From Candidatus Omnitrophota bacterium (GTDB lineage: Bacteria > Omnitrophota > Gorgyraeia > Aquiviventales > Aquiviventaceae), in contig JACQRE010000103.1 of the NCBI GenBank assembly GCA_016206585.1, forward strand, positions 1-5,418: a DNA stretch of 5,418 nucleotides, given 5' to 3'. The notes under the pieces were generated by a model. The model was not told where the DNA came from, did no database searches, and was given only the letters and a program-made list of their open reading frames with translations. Position numbers and translations under genes: made by a program. Positions 1-5,418 of this stretch are shown piece after piece (position 1 is the first letter of the stretch; the number at the start of each line of letters is the position of its first letter).

Positions 1-1
1 G

Positions 2-1573
2 CTCAACCTCATCGACACGCCGGGGCACGTGGACTTCTCGTTCGAGGTGACGAAGAGCCTCCAGGCGTGCGAGGGCACCATCCTCGTCGTGGATGCCGCG
101 CAGGGGGTCGAAGCCCAGACGGTGGCGAACTACCTCCTCGCCAGGGACCGGGGGCTGACGGTCCTGCCGGTCATCAACAAGGTCGACCTGCCCAACGCGC
201 AGCCGGAGCGGGTCGCCGAGGAGATCAGGACGCTCCTCCAGCAATCCGACGTGACGATCACCGAGGCGAGCGCCAAAGAGGGCCTGGGGGTCGATGAGCT
301 CCTCGAGCGCATCGTCCACGAGATCCCGCCGCCCGGCGGCGATCCGGCCAAGCCGCTGTCGGGCCTGATCTTCGATTCCAGCTACGATTCGTACAAGGGG
401 GTCGTCGTGTTCGTCCGGCTCATCGACGGGGCGCTGCGGCGCCGCATGCCGGTGACGCTCATGGCGCACGGCACGGCGTTCGAGGTGCAGGAGCTGGGGG
501 TCTTCATGCCGCAGCCGCAGCCGGTGGACGAGCTGCACGCCGGCGAGGTGGGCTACTTCACGGCGAACATCCGCAACCCGCACGACGTCATCGCCGGCGA
601 CACGGTGACCGAGACTAACCGGCCCGCCGCCCAGCCGCTGCCGGGCTTCATCCGGCTGAAGCCGATGGTCTTCGCCGGCATCTACCCGGCCAACGCCCAG
701 GACCTGTCGACGCTGCGCGCCGCGATGGAGAAGTTCGCGCTCACCGACGCGGCGTTCCAGTTCGAGCCGGAGCAGTCGGACGCGCTGGGGCAGGGGTTCC
801 GCTGCGGCTTCCTCGGGCTCCTGCACATGGAGATCGTGCAGGAGCGGCTCGAGCGGGAGTACGGGGTCGACCTGGTGCTGACCACGCCCAGCGTCGTCTT
901 CCAGGTGACGACCCACGGCCGCAAGCTCATCGAGGTGCACCGGCCCAACGACCTGCCGGCCCCCGCCACCATCGAGTCGATCGCGGAGCCCTTCGTGCAC
1001 GCGGTGATCCTGTGCCCTGCCCAGACCGTCGGCGCGCTCATGGACCTGGCGATCCAGAAGCGCGGCATCTACCGGTCGACCGAGTACCTCAGCGAGACGC
1101 GCGTCAAGCTGACCTTCGAGCTGCCGCTGGCCGAGATCCTCATCGACTTCTACGACCGGTTAAAGTCGCTGACGCGCGGCTACGGCTCGTTCGACTACGA
1201 GCTCATCGGCTTCCGGCCGGCGAAGCTCGTACGGCTGGATATCCTGCTCAACGGCCGGATCTGCGAGCCGCTCTCGTCGATCGTCTCGAAGGAGCAGGCG
1301 TATGAGAAGGGCAAGGCGCTCGTCGAGCGGCTCAAGACGCTCATCCCCCGGCAGCTCTTCGAGGTGGCGATCCAGGCGGCGGTGGGCAGCCATGTGATCG
1401 CCCGGGAGACGATCCGGCCGCTCGCGAAGAACGTGACCGGGAAGTGCTATGGCGGCGACATCACGCGCAAGCGCAAGTTGTGGGAACGGCAGGCGGAAGG
1501 GAAGAAGCGCATGAAGCAGTTCGGCAATGTGGAGATCCCCCAGGAAGCGTTCCTGGCGGTGCTGAAAATCTGA
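2..1573 (+). CDS. lepA: Elongation factor 4 (LepA), translational GTPase, 5' end missing
   Basis: EF4/LepA is a ribosome-binding GTPase linked to back-translocation and to initiation or 30S biogenesis. The frame is open from base 2 and gives 523 residues. The family is about 600 long, so roughly the first 75 residues (P-loop and switch I) lie outside the window. Visible motifs, in fragment numbering, are G3 DTPGHVDF (residues 5-12, with the catalytic-type His at 9), G4 NKVDLP (59-64) and G5 SAK (90-92). The PPPGGDP linker leads into the beta-barrel domain II. The family signature FRCGFLGLLHMEI lies near residues 265-278. The LepA-specific C-terminal domain follows, with KCYGGDITRK (481-490), GKKRMKQFGN and the ending PQEAFLAVLKI. 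These C-terminal signatures separate it from EF-G, TypA and PrfC. Its stop overlaps the lepB start by one base (TGATG), so the two are probably co-translated. I see no frameshift. Confidence 0.97.
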   Translation, partial: LNLIDTPGHVDFSFEVTKSLQACEGTILVVDAAQGVEAQTVANYLLARDRGLTVLPVINKVDLPNAQPERVAEEIRTLLQQSDVTITEASAKEGLGVDELLERIVHEIPPPGGDPAKPLSGLIFDSSYDSYKGVVVFVRLIDGALRRRMPVTLMAHGTAFEVQELGVFMPQPQPVDELHAGEVGYFTANIRNPHDVIAGDTVTETNRPAAQPLPGFIRLKPMVFAGIYPANAQDLSTLRAAMEKFALTDAAFQFEPEQSDALGQGFRCGFLGLLHMEIVQERLEREYGVDLVLTTPSVVFQVTTHGRKLIEVHRPNDLPAPATIESIAEPFVHAVILCPAQTVGALMDLAIQKRGIYRSTEYLSETRVKLTFELPLAEILIDFYDRLKSLTRGYGSFDYELIGFRPAKLVRLDILLNGRICEPLSSIVSKEQAYEKGKALVERLKTLIPRQLFEVAIQAAVGSHVIARETIRPLAKNVTGKCYGGDITRKRKLWERQAEGKKRMKQFGNVEIPQEAFLAVLKI

Positions 1574-2118
1574 TGGAGACACGCCGCCGATCCTCCCTCT
1601 GGCGGGAGAACCTTGAGTCGCTCGTCTGGGCGGTCGCACTCGCCCTGATCATCCGGACGTTCATCATGGCGCCCTTCAAGATCCCGTCCGGCTCGATGCG
1701 CCCCACGCTGATCGAGGGCGACCGGATCCTCGTCAACAAGTTCATCTACCGCTTCCATCCGCCCCAGCGCGGGGACATCATCGTCTTCCGCTATCCGGAC
1801 GATCCCAAGCGGCCGTTCATCAAGCGGTTGGCCGCGATCGGCGGCGACACGGTGGAAGTCCGCGACGGCCAGGTGGTGGTGAACGGCGTGCCGCTGGATG
1901 GGGCGCGGATCTTCTCGGTCAACCGGTACTACAACCAGGGGTCGTACGGGCAGGAGGGGCAGGTGCTCCACGTCCCGCCGGGCGAGTACTACGTGCTGGG
2001 GGACAACTCACTCTCCTCGCACGACAGCCGGTTCTGGGGCTTCGTGCCGAAGCGGCTCCTGATCGGGCAGGCCATGTGCATCTTCTGGCCGGTCCCCCGC
2101 TGGCGGATCCTCAAGTAA
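1573..2118 (+). CDS. lepB: Signal peptidase I
   Basis: This membrane-anchored serine protease cleaves signal peptides from Sec- and Tat-exported proteins at the outer face of the inner membrane. It has 181 residues. A charged N-terminus (METRRR) precedes one membrane helix at about residues 16-32. The catalytic serine is Ser41 in IPSGSMRPTL and the general-base lysine is Lys84 in FIKRLAAIGGD. The conserved box GDNSLSSHDSRFWGFVP lies at 143-159. This is a Ser/Lys type I peptidase of the short single-anchor form, near SipS size rather than the longer two-anchor E. coli enzyme. The ATG at 1573 shares its A with the lepA stop. No good Shine-Dalgarno is visible close upstream, so reinitiation after lepA is the likely route. 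The frame stays open back to 1444, but those codons lie inside lepA and do not resemble the family. The stop is followed directly by repeat R1. Confidence 0.96.
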   Translation: METRRRSSLWRENLESLVWAVALALIIRTFIMAPFKIPSGSMRPTLIEGDRILVNKFIYRFHPPQRGDIIVFRYPDDPKRPFIKRLAAIGGDTVEVRDGQVVVNGVPLDGARIFSVNRYYNQGSYGQEGQVLHVPPGEYYVLGDNSLSSHDSRFWGFVPKRLLIGQAMCIFWPVPRWRILK

Positions 2119-2203
2119 ATCGCTGATCCACGCTGATCGAAGCACTGACCACCGCTGATATCTGCGCGGATCAGCGTGTTGATCAGCGAGAATCGGCGAG
2201 AAA
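2119..2203 (+). repeat. Composite short repeat R1 (CGCTGATC / GATCAGCG family)
   Basis: Directly after the lepB stop lies a run of degenerate units, each opening with a CG step or its variant CA. Unit starts at 2121, 2131, 2143, 2153, 2165, 2175, 2187 and 2197 give spacings that alternate 10 and 12 bases, so the compound period is 22. The left half reads CGCTGATC (2121-2128 and 2131-2138). The right half reads the reverse complement GATCAGCG (2169-2176 and 2181-2188). The two pairs can form a stem of two 8-bp blocks with an asymmetric internal loop, centred near 2154. No T-run follows, so it is not a standard intrinsic terminator. It is related to R2 at 2698-2779. Its function is unknown; mRNA 3'-end protection or a REP-like role is possible. 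Confidence 0.8.
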
Positions 2204-2214
2204 GGGGTCATTAA

Positions 2215-2232
2215 GCTGGTACCGCTGGTACC
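2215..2232 (+). repeat. Perfect tandem 9-mer GCTGGTACC x2
   Basis: GCTGGTACC occurs twice head to tail (2215-2223 and 2224-2232). Because GGTACC is self-complementary, 2218-2232 can also fold as a 6-bp stem with a three-base GCT loop. It lies just upstream of the putative promoter of the lipoprotein gene, where an operator could sit, but nothing else supports a regulatory role. Confidence 0.6.
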
Positions 2233-2239
2233 GCGTCAG

Positions 2240-2273
2240 TTGCGCCGGATGCCGCTTCGTGCTAGAGTAGAAT
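2240..2273 (+). promoter_or_regulatory. Putative sigma70-type promoter for the lipoprotein gene
   Basis: TTGCGC (2240-2245) is followed after 17 bases by TAGAGT (2263-2268), which matches three and four of six consensus positions. An overlapping TAGAAT (2268-2273) is a better -10 match but would sit 22 bases from that -35. Either would give a leader of roughly 30-40 bases before the ATG at 2313. The stretch is visibly more AT-rich than the coding DNA around it. The match is modest, so this is a plausible guess. Confidence 0.35.
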
Positions 2274-2300
2274 AGCTTCAGCGTCATCGCAGGCAACCAG

Positions 2301-2307
2301 AAGGAGG
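2301..2307 (+). promoter_or_regulatory. Strong Shine-Dalgarno of the lipoprotein gene
   Basis: AAGGAGG lies five bases before the ATG at 2313 and is the best ribosome-binding site in the window. It fixes the start of the lipoprotein gene and suggests that this gene is translated independently and efficiently. By contrast, lepB and der have little or no Shine-Dalgarno. Confidence 0.85.
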
Positions 2308-2312
2308 ACCTG

Positions 2313-2687
2313 ATGACCCGACAGGCAGCGATCGGATTGACCTTGCTGGCCGCCGTGCTGGCAGGCTGCGAGTCGATGGGAACCGCCGCACAGTCCAAGA
2401 GGACCCAGGGGGCGGTGCTCGGCGGATTGCTGGGGGCCGGGACGGGGGCCATCATCGGCAATCAGACCGACCATGCCGGGGCCGGGACCGCGATCGGGGC
2501 GGGGCTCGGGGCGCTTGGCGGGGCCATGGTGGGGAACGCTATGGAAGAGAACAGCCAGCGTTCGCAGCAGCAATCCACGCCTCCGGCCACCGCCCGCACG
2601 AAGTTCTGCCCGGTCGGCGGCGAGCTCTATGGCGAGGACGTGAAGTACTGTCCGAACCACGGGGTTGAGCTGCGCTATAAAGAGTAA
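2313..2687 (+). CDS. Glycine-zipper lipoprotein with a Cys/His-containing C-terminal tail
   Basis: The protein has 124 residues. Residues 1-19 form a lipoprotein signal ending in the lipobox LAGC, so Cys19 should be lipidated after cleavage by the lipoprotein signal peptidase (LspA), not by LepB. Glu follows at 20, so the Asp+2 inner-membrane retention signal is absent and outer-membrane sorting is plausible. Residues 33-76 are a Gly/Ala-rich hydrophobic stretch of GxxxG-type repeats, typical of the two-helix glycine-zipper domain (17-kDa surface antigen / YmgG-like). A Gln/Ser/Pro linker (80-94) follows. The tail has two CP-turns, CPVGG at 99-103 and CPNHG at 113-117, giving Cys99, Cys113 and His116. 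These resemble zinc-knuckle halves with one expected Cys missing. The gene has its own strong Shine-Dalgarno and a putative promoter, and lies between repeats R1 and R2. Its exact role is unknown; envelope integrity is a family-level guess. Confidence 0.88.
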   Translation: MTRQAAIGLTLLAAVLAGCESMGTAAQSKRTQGAVLGGLLGAGTGAIIGNQTDHAGAGTAIGAGLGALGGAMVGNAMEENSQRSQQQSTPPATARTKFCPVGGELYGEDVKYCPNHGVELRYKE

Positions 2688-2697
2688 GTGTGCTGGC

Positions 2698-2779
2698 ATC
2701 GCTGATCACCGCTGATCGACACGCCGAGGGACGCCGATGATCGGCGAGAATCCGCGTCGTCATCAGCGTGGTTCAGTGG
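2698..2779 (+). repeat. Composite short repeat R2, imperfect palindrome centred at 2739
   Basis: R2 starts 11 bases after the lipoprotein stop. Its first 22 bases match the start of R1 at 20 positions (ATCGCTGATC, two variable bases, CGCTGATCGA). CG-phased units start at 2700, 2710, 2722, 2732, 2745, 2755 and 2767, so spacing is 10/12/10/13/10/12, close to that of R1. At the centre, CGCCGAT (2732-2738) and ATCGGCG (2740-2746) are perfect inverse copies. CGCTGAT (2710-2716) and ATCAGCG (2762-2768) share the same centre, 2739. The element ends about eight bases before the pgsA ATG. No T-run follows, so it is not a canonical terminator. Confidence 0.8.
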
Positions 2780-2786
2780 TGGTGGG

Positions 2787-3329
2787 ATGAGCATCGCCAA
2801 TAAGATCTCGATCTTCCGGATCTTATTGGTGCCGGCGATCGTCGCGGCATTGCTCTACTACCATCCCGAGCGCGACGTGCTCCGCTTCGTCGCGCTCGGG
2901 CTGTTTCTCCTGGGGATCCTCTCCGATGCCATCGACGGGTTTCTCGCCCGCCGGTGGCACCAGGAGAGCGAGCTGGGCACCCTCCTCGATCCCATCGCGG
3001 ACAAGGCGCTGATCCTCAGCGCGCTCATCAGCTGTTCGACGATCCACGGCCTGCCGGACTGGATGCGCGTCCCCGCCTGGTTCAACCTGATCGTCATCAG
3101 CCGGGACGTGCTGCTCATCGCCGGCGGCATCGTCCTCTTCGCCATCAAGGGCCGCTGGCACGTGCAGCCCAGCCGCCTGGGCAAATGGACCACCTTCGCG
3201 CAGATGCTCGTTGTCCCGTCGGTGCTGCTGGGTTTGCCGATCACCGCCGTGCTGCTGCCCGCGGCGGCGGTGCTCACCATCCTCTCGGCGGTCGGCTATA
3301 TCCGGACCGGCATCCGGGTGCTTGGCTAG
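2787..3329 (+). CDS. pgsA: CDP-alcohol phosphatidyltransferase, probably phosphatidylglycerophosphate synthase
   Basis: PgsA transfers the phosphatidyl group from CDP-diacylglycerol to sn-glycerol-3-phosphate, giving PG-phosphate and CMP in the inner membrane. The 180-residue length fits PgsA. The full family signature D-x2-DG-x2-AR-x8-G-x3-D-x3-D is intact: Asp47, Asp50, Gly51, Ala54, Arg55, Gly64, Asp68 and Asp72, where the aspartates hold the metal ions. The N-terminus MSIANKISIFRILLVP matches the usual N-(x)n-R-x4-P start. Several hydrophobic segments follow (about 7-25, 32-46, 95-120, 133-150 and 152-172). The ATG at 2787 follows a purine-rich but weak site (GGTGGTGGG). der and plsY downstream, with plsY in the same lipid pathway, support the call. 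Substrate is inferred, because a cardiolipin or phosphatidylinositol-type synthase shares this signature. Confidence 0.85.
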   Translation: MSIANKISIFRILLVPAIVAALLYYHPERDVLRFVALGLFLLGILSDAIDGFLARRWHQESELGTLLDPIADKALILSALISCSTIHGLPDWMRVPAWFNLIVISRDVLLIAGGIVLFAIKGRWHVQPSRLGKWTTFAQMLVVPSVLLGLPITAVLLPAAAVLTILSAVGYIRTGIRVLG

Positions 3330-3352
3330 CCGCAGGTTCCCCCACGCCCGCC

Positions 3353-4735
3353 ATGTCCTCTCCCGCGTCCGCTCACGGCCCGGTGCTGGCCATCGTCGGC
3401 CGTCCCAATGTGGGCAAATCCACCCTGTTCAACCGGCTCGTCGGCCATCGCCAGGCGGTGGTGGCCCCTGCGCGCGGCACGACGCGCGACCGGATCTACG
3501 GCCGCGTCGAGTGGCGGGGGGGCTGGCTGACGCTGATTGACGCCGGCGGGATGGAGTTCGATGTGCGCGACGTGTTGGGCGATGCGGTGCAGCGGCAGCT
3601 CGGCCGCGCGCTGGAGGACGCGGATGGCGTCCTCTTCGTGTGCGACGCGCAGCAGGGGCTGGTGCCGGCGGACCAGATGATCCTCGAGCGGCTGCGCCGG
3701 ATCGGCAAGCCGATCGTCCTGGTGGTCAACAAGGCCGATCACCACCTGGGGGTGCCGCCGGAGTTCTTCTCGCTGGGCCTCGACGACCCCCTGGCCGTCT
3801 CCGCGCTCCACGGCCGCGGCACCGGCGACCTGCTGGACCGGCTGGTGGCCGGCGTGCCGGGCCGGGCGGGCGGCTCCGGAGCTGCGGAGACCATCTCGGT
3901 CGGGGTCGCGATCATCGGACGGCAGAACGTCGGGAAGTCTTCACTGTTGAATGCGCTCCTGCGGGACGAGCGGGTGATCGTAAGCGACGCTCCGGGCACG
4001 ACGCGGGATGCCGTCGATACCGCCCTGATGGTCCGCGATGTCCCCCTGACCCTCATCGACACCGCGGGGCTGCGGCACCGGCGCAAAGTCAGGGATCCGG
4101 TGGACCTGTTCGCGATGTCGCGCAGCCTCGAGGCCATCGACCGGTGCGACGTGGCCCTCATGGTGCTGGACGCCACCCAGGGCGTGACGCGCGATGACCA
4201 GCGGATCCTCACGCAGGTGTGCCGCAAGGGGCGGGGGCTCATCCTCGTGCTCAACAAGTGGGATCTGGTCACGCGAGGCAAGTCCGGCCAGGCGCTCACC
4301 GAGGCGGTCCAGCGCGCCGTGGCCTTCGCCGCGTTCGCGCCGGTGGTGGCCGTCTCCGCCAAGACGGGGTTTCAGGTCTCGCGCGCCGTCACGCTGGTGC
4401 TGGAGGTCGCGCGGCGGATGCAGCAGGGGCTCTCCGACGCGGAGTGCCTGGCGCTGATGCAGGAGGCCTGGCGCCGCCAGCCTCCGCCGCGCTGGCGCGG
4501 CCGCGCCATCCGGCTGCTCGGGGCGCAGTGGCGCCCCGGCCGGCCGCCCGCGTTGGAGCTGACCGTGGCCCCCGCAGGCCGCATGCCCGCGCCGTACCAG
4601 AACTATCTGCGCAAGATGGTGCACGCGTCGCCGAAGCTGGTCGGCGTGCCCGTCCGCTTCATCGTGAACGGACCGGATACGCCTAGGTCGCTGGCCAGGG
4701 GCGCGCGGGGCCGTCGAAGGGCAGGCGCGCCATGA
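3353..4735 (+). CDS. der: Ribosome biogenesis GTPase Der (EngA)
   Basis: Der is an essential tandem GTPase that binds the 50S subunit during assembly. The 460 residues hold two G domains and a C-terminal KH-like domain. Domain 1 has GRPNVGKST (16-24), GTTRD (42-46), DAGG (63-66), NKAD (126-129) and SAL (150-152). Domain 2 has GRQNVGKSS (189-197), GTTRD (215-219), DTAG (236-239), NKWD (301-304) and SAK (335-337). The KH-like domain spans roughly 360-440, with RQPPP, GRPPALEL and YQNYLRKMV. Two small departures from the usual text are DAGG for DTGG and GRQNV for GRPNV. The linker between the G domains is short, Gly/Ala-rich and not acidic, and the tail after about 445 is Arg-rich. The ATG at 3353 lies 23 bases after pgsA without a clear Shine-Dalgarno, so coupling to pgsA is likely. 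The frame is open far upstream inside pgsA, but that part is a shadow. Confidence 0.96.
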   Translation: MSSPASAHGPVLAIVGRPNVGKSTLFNRLVGHRQAVVAPARGTTRDRIYGRVEWRGGWLTLIDAGGMEFDVRDVLGDAVQRQLGRALEDADGVLFVCDAQQGLVPADQMILERLRRIGKPIVLVVNKADHHLGVPPEFFSLGLDDPLAVSALHGRGTGDLLDRLVAGVPGRAGGSGAAETISVGVAIIGRQNVGKSSLLNALLRDERVIVSDAPGTTRDAVDTALMVRDVPLTLIDTAGLRHRRKVRDPVDLFAMSRSLEAIDRCDVALMVLDATQGVTRDDQRILTQVCRKGRGLILVLNKWDLVTRGKSGQALTEAVQRAVAFAAFAPVVAVSAKTGFQVSRAVTLVLEVARRMQQGLSDAECLALMQEAWRRQPPPRWRGRAIRLLGAQWRPGRPPALELTVAPAGRMPAPYQNYLRKMVHASPKLVGVPVRFIVNGPDTPRSLARGARGRRRAGAP

Positions 4736-5331
4736 GTGTCGCGCTCGCCCTCGCCGGCTCGTATCTCCTCGGATCGTTTCCGACGGCGTACGTGGCGGTG
4801 AAATGGCTCAAGCGCATCGACGTGCGCACGGTGGGCAGCGGCAACGTGGGGGCCACCAACGTCACGCGGGTGGCCGGGTTCGGGGCCGGGGCTGCGGTGT
4901 TCCTCATCGATCTGGCCAAAGGGGCGCTGGCGGTGTGGTGGCTGACCCCCTGGCTGCAGCTCACCCCGGCCATGCGGCTCTCCTGCGGCTTGGCCGCCAT
5001 CCTGGGGCACAACTTCCCGGTGTGGCTTGGGTTCCGCGGGGGCAAGGGGGTCGCCACGACGATCGGCGTGCTGTTGGCCGCCATGCCGCTCGTGGCGGGC
5101 GTCTGCGTGGCGGTCTGGGCCGTGGTGTATCTGATCTTCCGCTACGTCTCGCTGGCGTCGCTGGCTGCGGCCGTCGCCCTGCCGGTCGCACAGGCGATCA
5201 CGGGGCAGGGGCTCGCGGAGCGCGGGGTTGGGGCGCTGTTCGCGCTGCTCATCATCGTGCGGCACCACGCCAACATCCGCCGGCTGCTCGCCGGCACCGA
5301 GCCCCGCTCCGGCGGCGCCAAGACCTCTTGA
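4732..5331 (+). CDS. plsY: Acyl-phosphate:glycerol-3-phosphate acyltransferase PlsY
   Basis: PlsY is an inner-membrane enzyme that acylates glycerol-3-phosphate from acyl-phosphate to give lysophosphatidic acid, the entry step to phospholipids. It has 199 residues, the usual size. All three active-site loops are present: GSGNVGATNVTR (35-46), GHNFPVWLGFRGGKGVAT (92-109) and RHHANIRRLLAGTEPR (177-192). Hydrophobic segments fill the gaps, in line with the multi-pass PlsY fold. The N-terminal GSYLLGSFPTAY is also typical. The start overlaps the der stop by four bases (ATGA, 4732-4735), with purine-rich AGGGCAGG at 4718-4725 as a possible ribosome-binding site, so it is co-translated with der. 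PlsY normally works with PlsX, which is not in this window. The stop codon lies inside the -35 box of the next promoter. Confidence 0.96.
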   Translation: MSVALALAGSYLLGSFPTAYVAVKWLKRIDVRTVGSGNVGATNVTRVAGFGAGAAVFLIDLAKGALAVWWLTPWLQLTPAMRLSCGLAAILGHNFPVWLGFRGGKGVATTIGVLLAAMPLVAGVCVAVWAVVYLIFRYVSLASLAAAVALPVAQAITGQGLAERGVGALFALLIIVRHHANIRRLLAGTEPRSGGAKTS

Positions 5332-5356
5332 CGGCACGGAGAATTGTGCGTACAAT
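5328..5356 (+). promoter_or_regulatory. Sigma70-type promoter overlapping the plsY stop
   Basis: TTGACG (5328-5333) and TACAAT (5351-5356) each match five of six consensus positions and are exactly 17 bases apart. This is the best promoter in the window. The -35 box contains the TGA stop of plsY (5329-5331). Transcription should begin near 5362-5364, only some five to seven bases before the ATG at 5369, so the transcript would be leaderless or nearly so. No Shine-Dalgarno is seen before that ATG, which agrees with a very short leader. Confidence 0.7.
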
Positions 5357-5368
5357 ACTTCCTCGTCG

Positions 5369-5418
5369 ATGACGTTTGGAAATCGCGAAAGCCAGCTCGA
5401 GCTATTTGACGTCACGCA
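5369..5418 (+). CDS. Start of an unidentified protein, cut by the right edge
   Basis: An ATG at 5369 opens a frame that stays open for 16 codons to the end of the window, reading MTFGNRESQLELFDVT. It sits just downstream of a good promoter and 37 bases after plsY, so a real gene start is likely. The visible part is polar, with no signal peptide. It includes QLELF, which resembles the QL[SD]LF pentapeptide that binds the DNA polymerase sliding clamp, but such a short match is weak. The family cannot be named from 16 residues. There is no Shine-Dalgarno, and the frame is also open upstream of the ATG, so the start rests on the promoter position. Confidence 0.5.
   Translation, partial: MTFGNRESQLELFDVT

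Noticed and set aside
2119..2199. R1 as an intrinsic terminator for lepA-lepB
   Set aside because: An inverted structure is present, but its stem is broken, its loop is long and no T-run follows.
2226..2235. TGGTACCGCG, matching the core of the T-box riboswitch motif
   Set aside because: There is no specifier-stem architecture, no terminator and no aminoacyl-tRNA or amino acid gene downstream. The match comes from the tandem GCTGGTACC repeat.
2676..2681. TATAAA as a -10 box for pgsA
   Set aside because: It is coding sequence at the end of the lipoprotein gene, and no -35-like hexamer lies at 16-18 bases.
2119..2779. R1 and R2 as a CRISPR array
   Set aside because: Units are degenerate, only 10-13 bases apart, without unique spacers, and no cas gene is present.
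2954..3352. Upstream extension of the der frame through pgsA, suggesting a fusion protein
   Set aside because: The extension lies inside pgsA in another frame and is low-complexity Arg/Pro/Ala sequence. The family start fits the ATG at 3353.
3326..4624. Several long minus-strand open frames opposite der
   Set aside because: They are shadows of the der codons, with biased composition and no family features.
5394..5414. Palindromes AGCTCGAGCT and TGACGTCA near the right edge as operators
   Set aside because: They lie inside the probable coding start of the next gene and are short enough to occur by chance.
4603..5415. Long open frame on the minus strand (270 codons) opposite plsY and the end of der
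   Set aside because: GC-rich coding DNA commonly leaves the complementary frame open. The product has no recognisable domain and plsY is secure on the + strand.

Overview
This window is GC-rich chromosomal DNA from a bacterium, with every supported gene on the + strand. It reads as core, housekeeping sequence. A lipoprotein with a clear lipobox suggests a diderm (Gram-negative-type) cell. The high GC, the lepA-lepB and pgsA-der-plsY gene order and the short intergenic repeats would fit an uncultured environmental lineage (for example NC10, Rokubacteria, Nitrospirota, Omnitrophota or a deltaproteobacterium-like group). I cannot fix the phylum from sequence alone.

Layout. Positions 2-1573 hold the C-terminal seven-eighths of lepA (elongation factor 4), cut by the left edge. 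lepB (signal peptidase I, 1573-2118) follows with a one-base TGATG overlap. Positions 2119-2312 carry a composite repeat (R1), a tandem 9-mer and a putative promoter. A small glycine-zipper lipoprotein gene lies at 2313-2687. A second copy of the repeat family (R2, about 2698-2779) separates it from pgsA (2787-3329), der (3353-4735) and plsY (4732-5331), which form a tight unit. A good sigma70-type promoter (TTGACG, 17 bp, TACAAT) overlaps the plsY stop codon. It points at an unidentified ORF that starts at 5369 and runs off the right edge.

How the genes relate. LepA acts on translating ribosomes and Der on assembly of the large ribosomal subunit. LepB removes signal peptides from exported proteins. 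PlsY makes lysophosphatidic acid, the first step of phosphatidic acid synthesis, and PgsA commits CDP-diacylglycerol to phosphatidylglycerol. PG is also the lipid donor for lipoprotein maturation, which links this set to the lipoprotein gene in the middle. The window is thus a ribosome and membrane-biogenesis neighbourhood.

I see no convincing undescribed system. The features most worth a second look are the two related repeats flanking the lipoprotein gene, the conserved-looking CPxxG/CPxHG tail of that lipoprotein, and the short-leader promoter at the right end.
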